Shown here: one piece after another, positions 17,454 to 22,284 of the stretch | Position numbering within the stretch: the first letter of the stretch is position 1 | Layout of the letters: every line of letters starts with the position of its first letter | Source: an uncultured Haloferula sp. | GTDB taxonomy: Bacteria; Verrucomicrobiota; Verrucomicrobiae; Verrucomicrobiales; Akkermansiaceae | Assembly (NCBI GenBank): GCA_946885645.1 | Contig: CAMPGU010000032.1 | Coordinates: forward strand, 1-22,284 | Length of the DNA stretch: 22,284 nucleotides | Direction of reading: 5' to 3' | Program-made: the position numbers and the translations under genes | Notes under the pieces: model-generated | The model's database searches: none | What the model was told of the DNA's origin: nothing | Seen by the model: the letters and a program-made list of their open reading frames with translations, nothing else

Positions 17454-18581
17454 TCATTCCATCCTGCGCTTCGTAAGCTTGGCGGTGATGCCGAGGAAGA
17501 AGGCAGCGGAGGCCATCAGCAGCAGGATATCCGGCATCAGGTGCTTCCAGTCGGTGGGTAGTTGGAAGAGGGTCTGGATGGCCGAGACGAAATAGCGTGC
17601 AGGGACGATGTGCGTCACGCCTCTGAGGAAGGAGGGCATGCTGGAGATTTCGTAGATAAAGCCGGACAGCATGGTGGCAGGCAGGAAGGCGGCGTTGAGT
17701 GCCGCCTGCGCCGCGTTGAACTGGTTGCGGGTGGCCGTAGAGATCGCGAGGCCGATCCCCAGCACACTCAGCAGGAAAAACGTTCCCACCACGCAGAGGG
17801 CGAGCACCGAACCGCGGAAGGGGACGCCCAGGAGCCACCGCGCGGACGCCACGCAGAGCAACAGCGAGAGCATGCCGAGCGCGTAGTAGGGGAGGATCTT
17901 GCTCAGCAGGAGCTCGGCCCGCGTGACGGGGGATGCAAGCAAGGCTTCCATGGTGCCGCGTTCCCACTCGCGGGCCACGACCAGTGAGGTGAGGAGCGCT
18001 CCGATGACGGTCATGATGACCGTAATCGACCCGGGAATGAGGAAGTTCCGGCTCTTTGCGGAGGGATTGAACCAATAACGTGGCTCCAGCGCGATCTCGC
18101 GGTCCATTTCCTCCCCGCGGTCTTCCGCCCGCTGCATCATCCAAACTTGCCACACCCCGCCGACATGCGAGCTCACGAATTGCGCGGTATTCGGTTCCGA
18201 GCCATCCGCCACTACCTGAATCGGCGCGGTGTCCGCTTTCGCCTTCATCCTCCGCGAAAAGTCCGCGGGAATCACGATAAAGCCCCGGATTTTGGAATCC
18301 GTCATGTCCCGTGCCATTGCCTCGCGCGATTGGTAGCGCGCGATGTCCAGCGAGGGCGTCCCGGAGAGGGCTGCCGCAAATCCATCCGCCTCCGTCCCCG
18401 AAGCCTCGGTGTACAGACCGATCTTCAGCGTCGGCGTGTCGAGATTGATTCCGAACCCGAAAACGAACATCAGCAGCATCGGAAGAGCGAAGGCGATCAG
18501 GTTGCTGCTCGGGTCGCGGAACATCTGCAGCGTTTCTTTCCAGCAGAGCGCCCTCAGCCGACGGAAGGAAAGGTGCTTCAC
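17454..18581 (-). CDS. ybhS: ABC-2 type export permease, YbhS-like
   Basis: This 375-residue membrane protein is a paralogue of the following permease and would form the transmembrane heterodimer with it. An N-terminal segment (about residues 29-46, IAFALPMLLMFVFGFGI) is followed by a long soluble domain and then about five membrane segments from residue ~182 on. The ABC-2 coupling motif VAREWERGTMEALLASPVTR sits in the expected place. MFRDPSSNLIAFALPMLLM at the N-terminus is typical of YbhS/YhhJ-type permeases. The start is a GTG at 18581 whose last two bases overlap the TGA of the ATPase gene (GTGA, 4-base overlap), so translation is probably coupled to ybhF. A region-by-region match to E. 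coli YbhS could not be tested here. Confidence 0.9.
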   Translation of the reverse strand: MKHLSFRRLRALCWKETLQMFRDPSSNLIAFALPMLLMFVFGFGINLDTPTLKIGLYTEASGTEADGFAAALSGTPSLDIARYQSREAMARDMTDSKIRGFIVIPADFSRRMKAKADTAPIQVVADGSEPNTAQFVSSHVGGVWQVWMMQRAEDRGEEMDREIALEPRYWFNPSAKSRNFLIPGSITVIMTVIGALLTSLVVAREWERGTMEALLASPVTRAELLLSKILPYYALGMLSLLLCVASARWLLGVPFRGSVLALCVVGTFFLLSVLGIGLAISTATRNQFNAAQAALNAAFLPATMLSGFIYEISSMPSFLRGVTHIVPARYFVSAIQTLFQLPTDWKHLMPDILLLMASAAFFLGITAKLTKRRME

Positions 18582-20356
18582 GGCGGGTCCTCCTTTCGCG
18601 TGACGAGCCGGATGAAGGCATCCTCCATCGTCGGGTCCGGATTCTCAGCGGTGGCCACGCTTTCCTTCAACTCGTCGGGAGTCCCGTTCGCGATCAGGCT
18701 CCCCCGGAATACCAGGCCGATCCGGTCGCAGTACTCGGCTTCGTCCATGAAGTGCGTGGTGACCATCACAGTCACGCCGCGGTCCACCAGCCCGTTGATA
18801 TGAGTCCAGAATTCGCGGCGGGTCACCGGGTCCACACCCGATGTCGGCTCGTCCAGGAAGAGGATGTCCGGCTCGTGCATCACGGAGCAAGCCAGTGCGA
18901 GCCGTTGCTTGTAGCCCAGCGAGAGGGAATCGGTCTTTGAACTCAGGAAGGGATGGAGGTGGAAGATATGGGCCATCTCCTCCGTGCGCTCCTGCTGCTT
19001 GTTTGCCCTGAGGCCGTAGATTCCGGAGAAGAAGGACAGGTTCTGGAGAACGGTCAGATTGCCATAGAGGGAGAACTTCTGCGCCATGTAGCCGAGGCGC
19101 TGGCGCGCCTTGCCGCCGCTTTTCCGTAGATCCAGCCCGACCACCTTCGCGGTGCCCGAAGTCGGCACCAGAAGGCCGCACATCATCTTGAAGGTCGTCG
19201 ATTTCCCCGCGCCGTTCGGTCCCAAGAGCCCGTAGATCTCCCCCCGCTTCACCTCGAAGGTCACGTCGTCCGTCGCCTTGAAGTCGCCGAACTGCTTTGT
19301 CAGGTGCTGTGCCTCGATGACGGTTTCGCCGTCGCGCGGGATCTGCACGGTATGCTTTGCCAGAATCGATTCGCCGGGAGGCCCGCCCCCGAGGAGATCG
19401 ATGAAGGCGTCCTCGAACCGGGGCTTCGCCGGTGCCCACTCCGCCTCCGGAGCGGCCCCAATCTCCCGCGGAGGAAATCGGCTGCTTCCCGTCCGCAAGG
19501 TGAGCCGCAAGCTGTGCCCCTGGATCGTGCCATCGCTCACTTCGGGCCGTGAGAGGGCGTGGGTGAGGATCTTCCGCTTGTTCTCTCCCGGCTCCCGCAG
19601 ATTGAAGACCCGGCCTTCCAAGGGCCCGGCGATCTCGCGAGGCGTGCCGTCGAAGAGCAGCTTGCCTTCGTTTAGCACGAGAGTCGTCCCGCACAATTCC
19701 GCTTCGTCCAGGTACGCCGTGCTCCATACGACGGCGATCCCTTGGTCCACGAGGTCTTCCACCATTCCCCACAGCTCGCGCCGGGAGATGGGATCCACGC
19801 CGACGCCCGGCTCGTCCAGCAGGAGCAGGCGCGGCTTTCCCAGGAGCGCACAAGCCAGCCCGAGTTTCTGTTTCATCCCGCCGGAGAGCTTTCCTGCGAA
19901 TCGTCCGGTGAACCGCTTCAGGTCGGTGAAGTCCAGGAGCCGGTCGAAAGCGGCGTCGCGTTCTTTCCCCGTGACATGCCGTAGGTCGGCCTGGAGCTTC
20001 AGGTTCTCCATCACGGTGAGGTCCTCATAGAGGCCGAACTTCTGAGGCATGTAGCCCACCTCCCCGCGTATCGCGGCCGCGTCCCGGATCGGATCGTGAC
20101 CCAGAGTGAGGATGGTCCCCCGGTCCGGGCTCATGAGGCCGGCGATCAGGCGTAGCAGCGTTGTCTTGCCCGCTCCATCCGGCCCCGCGAGGCCTGTGAT
20201 CACCCCGGTGCGCACCTCTCCCGAGACTCCGTCCAAGGCCGGGGGCTTCATTCCCTCGAAGGACTTGGTCACCTCCTGAAAGCTGATGACTAGCTCGCCG
20301 TGGTCAGGGCGGTTCCGCCCGGCCTGCGCCGGAAGACTGATCCTGTCGTCGCTCAT
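18578..20356 (-). CDS. ybhF: Fused double ATP-binding subunit of ABC exporter, YbhF-like
   Basis: This 592-residue protein has two complete ATPase domains in one chain, the energy source for the YbhS/YbhR permease pair. Domain 1 has Walker A GPDGAGKT (K64), signature LSGGMKQ (157-163) and Walker B LLLLDEPG with E182. Domain 2 has Walker A GPNGAGKST (K385), a signature written LSLGYKQ, and Walker B LFLDEPTSG with E503. The switch histidine is present in domain 2 (VTTHFMDEAE) but replaced by A214 in domain 1 (WSTAYLDEAE). To my recollection E. coli YbhF also lacks it there, so this supports orthology and asymmetric ATP use. The linker (about 250-345) is poorly conserved. Its ATG shares one base with the ybhG stop (TAATG), and its stop overlaps ybhS by 4 bases. 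Confidence 0.93.
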   Translation of the reverse strand: MSDDRISLPAQAGRNRPDHGELVISFQEVTKSFEGMKPPALDGVSGEVRTGVITGLAGPDGAGKTTLLRLIAGLMSPDRGTILTLGHDPIRDAAAIRGEVGYMPQKFGLYEDLTVMENLKLQADLRHVTGKERDAAFDRLLDFTDLKRFTGRFAGKLSGGMKQKLGLACALLGKPRLLLLDEPGVGVDPISRRELWGMVEDLVDQGIAVVWSTAYLDEAELCGTTLVLNEGKLLFDGTPREIAGPLEGRVFNLREPGENKRKILTHALSRPEVSDGTIQGHSLRLTLRTGSSRFPPREIGAAPEAEWAPAKPRFEDAFIDLLGGGPPGESILAKHTVQIPRDGETVIEAQHLTKQFGDFKATDDVTFEVKRGEIYGLLGPNGAGKSTTFKMMCGLLVPTSGTAKVVGLDLRKSGGKARQRLGYMAQKFSLYGNLTVLQNLSFFSGIYGLRANKQQERTEEMAHIFHLHPFLSSKTDSLSLGYKQRLALACSVMHEPDILFLDEPTSGVDPVTRREFWTHINGLVDRGVTVMVTTHFMDEAEYCDRIGLVFRGSLIANGTPDELKESVATAENPDPTMEDAFIRLVTRKEDPP

Positions 20357-21429
20357 TACTCGCCGGGGTTCCCAGTCAGCGAGACCGTCACGGGCATCCC
20401 CTGCCGCAGGGATCCGTCCGAATCTTCCACGACGATCCGAAGGCGATATACGAGCGACGTGCGAAGTTCCTCGGTCTCGACGGACTTAGGCGTGAACTCG
20501 GCCCGCGGCGAGACGAAGCCGACGGTGCCGTGGAAAACGTGATCCGGATTTCCATCGGTGCGGAGGGTGACCCGCGTGCCGGGAGGGAATTTGCCCAATT
20601 GCGGTTCGTGGACATAGGCGCGCACCCACACGGGTTCTTCCAGCGAGAGCGTCATCACCGTCGGTCCGGCTTGGATGATCGACCCCGGCTCCAAGGCGCG
20701 GGTGATCACGATACCGTCCGAAGGGCTCTTCAGATCCGTGTCGGCGAGCCGGATCTCGGCGGTCTTCACGGCGGCGTCCGCCTGTCGCACCGCTGCCTCG
20801 GAAGCTCCCACGCCGGCCTCTGCCGCACCGGCCGCCGCTTCCGCTGCGGCGATCTCCTCGCTACGGAAGCCGGCTTCCAACTGCGCCAGATTCGCCTCGA
20901 CGACCTTCGTCCGCTGCTCCGCTTCGTGATAAGCGGCCCCGGCGTTCTCGAAATTCTGCCGCGAGACGCCGTTGGATTTCACGAGTTGAGACTGCCGCGC
21001 GTAAACACGCTCCGCATTCTCCTCCGTTACCCGCGCCTGTGCCAGCGAGGCCCGGGCTTGTTCGATCTCCTCCTTGCGATAGCCCGCCTGTTTCAGATCC
21101 GCCTCCGCTCTCGCCTGTCCCAAGCTCGCCTTGGCCTGCACCACCGTTGCTTTCGCTTGTGCCAGGGCGGCCCTCGCCTGTTCCAGCTCACGCAGGTAAG
21201 GCTCCCTGTCGATGCGGGCCAGCGTCTCGCCTGCCTTCACGGCATCCCCTTCGTCTTTTAGTACCTCCGCGATGCGGCCGGGCACCCGGAAGCCGAGATC
21301 GACTCCACGGATGTCCACGTTTCCGTATAGCAGGACTGGCAGGCGGTTAGTACTATATTTATGGTAGAAGTACCACCCGGTCGCCGCGAGGGCAGCAAAC
21401 AGGAGGATCACCGGTATTACCTTCTTCAT
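20356..21429 (-). CDS. ybhG: HlyD-type membrane-fusion protein, YbhG-like
   Basis: This 357-residue periplasmic adaptor links the inner-membrane ABC exporter to the outer envelope. A single N-terminal membrane anchor (residues ~5-21, IPVILLFAALAATGWYF) is followed by a half lipoyl domain (VDLGFRVPGRIAEVLKDEGD), then a long alanine/glutamine-rich coiled coil (about residues 72-225). Heptad-like units such as EEIEQARASLAQARVTEEN are visible, and the lipoyl and beta-barrel domains follow. The end, TPKSVETEELRTSLVYRLRI, closely resembles YbhG of E. coli. The ATG at 21429 (MKKVIPVILL) is chosen over one at 21462, because it sits behind AAGGAATAGGACG and overlaps the cecR stop as ATGA, the typical coupled arrangement. 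The stop overlaps the ybhF start by one base. Confidence 0.92.
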   Translation of the reverse strand: MKKVIPVILLFAALAATGWYFYHKYSTNRLPVLLYGNVDIRGVDLGFRVPGRIAEVLKDEGDAVKAGETLARIDREPYLRELEQARAALAQAKATVVQAKASLGQARAEADLKQAGYRKEEIEQARASLAQARVTEENAERVYARQSQLVKSNGVSRQNFENAGAAYHEAEQRTKVVEANLAQLEAGFRSEEIAAAEAAAGAAEAGVGASEAAVRQADAAVKTAEIRLADTDLKSPSDGIVITRALEPGSIIQAGPTVMTLSLEEPVWVRAYVHEPQLGKFPPGTRVTLRTDGNPDHVFHGTVGFVSPRAEFTPKSVETEELRTSLVYRLRIVVEDSDGSLRQGMPVTVSLTGNPGE

Positions 21430-22118
21430 CGTCCTATTCCTTTCGTTCCGAGACCTTCGCAAATCAGGTCCACGTGCTCGTCGAGGATCGCCGCGATCTG
21501 CATGGTGTGATGGGGCTCCAGTTTCTTGATTCCCAGCCGCCGCAGGATGGTTGCGCGGGCCAGGGTGAAAGAGAGCACTTGGCCGAACAGCGCGTGGGTG
21601 CGGAGGATCGCTTTCTCCGATGCCGGATCGTCTCCGGTCGCAATTCCCACGGCGCGGGCGAAAAGCTCGTGCAGGGGACGTAGTGTCCTGCTGTAGAGCA
21701 GCTCGAAATTTTCGCTCGGAGCGGCTTGCTCCCTCAGCATTACCAGGCGGATCTTCTCGAATTCGCTGCCTTCAAGCTGTTCGCCCAGCAGCGTGCGCAT
21801 CATCCGCTTGATGATTCCGGCTGCACTCCCTGTGTCGGGCGAGCCTTCTTGCAGGCGTTCCCTTGAATCCTCCGCGACCTTGCTGAAGACCGCTCTCAAA
21901 TAGTCGCCGATTCCCTCCAGGACTCCTGCGTAGAGCTTTTCCTTGTTCCCGAAGTAATAGGCGATTGCCGCCACGTTCTGGCCGGCTTCCTCCGCGATCT
22001 CGCGCACCGAGGCATTCTCGTAGCCCTTCTCCCCGAATTTCTTTAGCGCCGCCAGCAGCAGCTTTCGCCGCGCCTGCTCCCCCTTCTTCGGGCTAATGGA
22101 AAAGAGTTCCTGCTGCAC
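21426..22118 (-). CDS. cecR: TetR-family regulator, CecR-like
   Basis: With the start proposed here this is a 230-residue TetR-type repressor (E. coli CecR, formerly YbiH, has 223). The helix-turn-helix is at about residues 37-63: SVREIAEEAGQNVAAIAYYF then GNKEKLY. The ligand-binding half contains THALFGQVLSFTLARATILR, very like CecR. In E. coli CecR controls ybhG-ybhF-ybhS-ybhR and rhlE and affects sensitivity to cefoperazone and chloramphenicol; here the regulator is the first gene of that same operon, so autoregulation is likely. The frame is open to an ATG at 22241 (271 residues), but a promoter-like pair lies inside that extension, and the extra 41 residues do not resemble TetR proteins. 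The GTG at 22118 is therefore preferred; a TTG at 22136 is also possible. The stop overlaps the ybhG start (ATGA). Confidence 0.85.
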   Translation of the reverse strand: MQQELFSISPKKGEQARRKLLLAALKKFGEKGYENASVREIAEEAGQNVAAIAYYFGNKEKLYAGVLEGIGDYLRAVFSKVAEDSRERLQEGSPDTGSAAGIIKRMMRTLLGEQLEGSEFEKIRLVMLREQAAPSENFELLYSRTLRPLHELFARAVGIATGDDPASEKAILRTHALFGQVLSFTLARATILRRLGIKKLEPHHTMQIAAILDEHVDLICEGLGTKGIGR

Positions 22119-22125
22119 AACACGG

Positions 22126-22161
22126 AATTTAGACAATCGCGTAATAAAGGCAAACGATCGT
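22126..22161 (-). promoter_or_regulatory. Candidate promoter and palindrome of the cecR-ybhGFSR operon
   Basis: On the minus strand TTGCCT (22153-22148) is followed by 16 bases and TAAATT (22131-22126); each box matches four of six consensus bases. Immediately upstream is the perfect 8-base palindrome ACGATCGT (22154-22161), a possible operator half for the TetR-type product. Transcription would begin near the GTG at 22118, implying a leaderless or very short-leader message. Confidence 0.35.
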
Positions 22162-22284
22162 CCAATAATTTCGCTGGCGAGGTTAAATGCCTTGTGGGCT
22201 AACGGCAGCGAGGGCCAGGGAATCGGGTTGACCGAGCCCATGAGGCCCCGAGAGGCATCTTTCTATTTACGATGAACCTAGTAG

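Noticed and set aside
17269..18621. 450-codon minus-strand frame overlapping both permease genes
   Set aside because: It is out of frame with two clear ABC-2 permeases, arginine/proline-rich, without membrane segments.

Overview
The window is about 22 kb of GC-rich DNA (roughly 60% by eye). It most likely comes from the chromosome of a verrucomicrobium, probably the Luteolibacter/Haloferula/Akkermansiaceae part of the Verrucomicrobiae. This rests on the PVC-like coaE-rho adjacency, a secreted sulfatase of the planctomycete/verrucomicrobial type, secreted proteins of unknown family, and the general scarcity of Shine-Dalgarno sequences. The placement is inference from protein character, since no rRNA or tRNA lies in the window.

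Left part (1-9956, + strand): housekeeping genes. The window opens inside a dephospho-CoA kinase (CoaE) reading frame that continues without any stop codon into transcription terminator Rho, an apparent in-frame CoaE-Rho fusion. Next come a secreted 551-residue protein with two calcium-loop motifs, ribonuclease D (rnd), and gyrB and gyrA in tandem.

Middle part (9964-16284): a secreted sulfatase begins only 7 bases after gyrA. A gene-poor stretch of about 560 bases carrying a perfect 19-base tandem duplication follows, then a 127-residue protein of unknown function and GTP-dependent PEP carboxykinase (pckG). A strong hairpin separates pckG from a convergent gene for a secreted C39-like cysteine peptidase. 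That gene has a good sigma70-type promoter and diverges from a small TerB-like protein gene.

Right part (16323-22118, - strand): a complete, tightly overlapping five-gene operon in the order cecR-ybhG-ybhF-ybhS-ybhR. It encodes a TetR-type regulator, a membrane-fusion protein, a double-ATPase ABC subunit and two ABC-2 permeases. Gene order and protein features match the E. coli CecR-YbhGFSR export system. Three of the four junctions overlap by 1-4 bases, which suggests translational coupling and autoregulated efflux.

No CRISPR array, insertion sequence, prophage, rRNA or tRNA was seen. The points most worth a second look are the CoaE-Rho fusion with its diverged Rho RNA-binding motif, non-canonical residues at the fluoroquinolone-determining positions of GyrA, the sulfatase attached to the gyrase genes, and the two unknown proteins.
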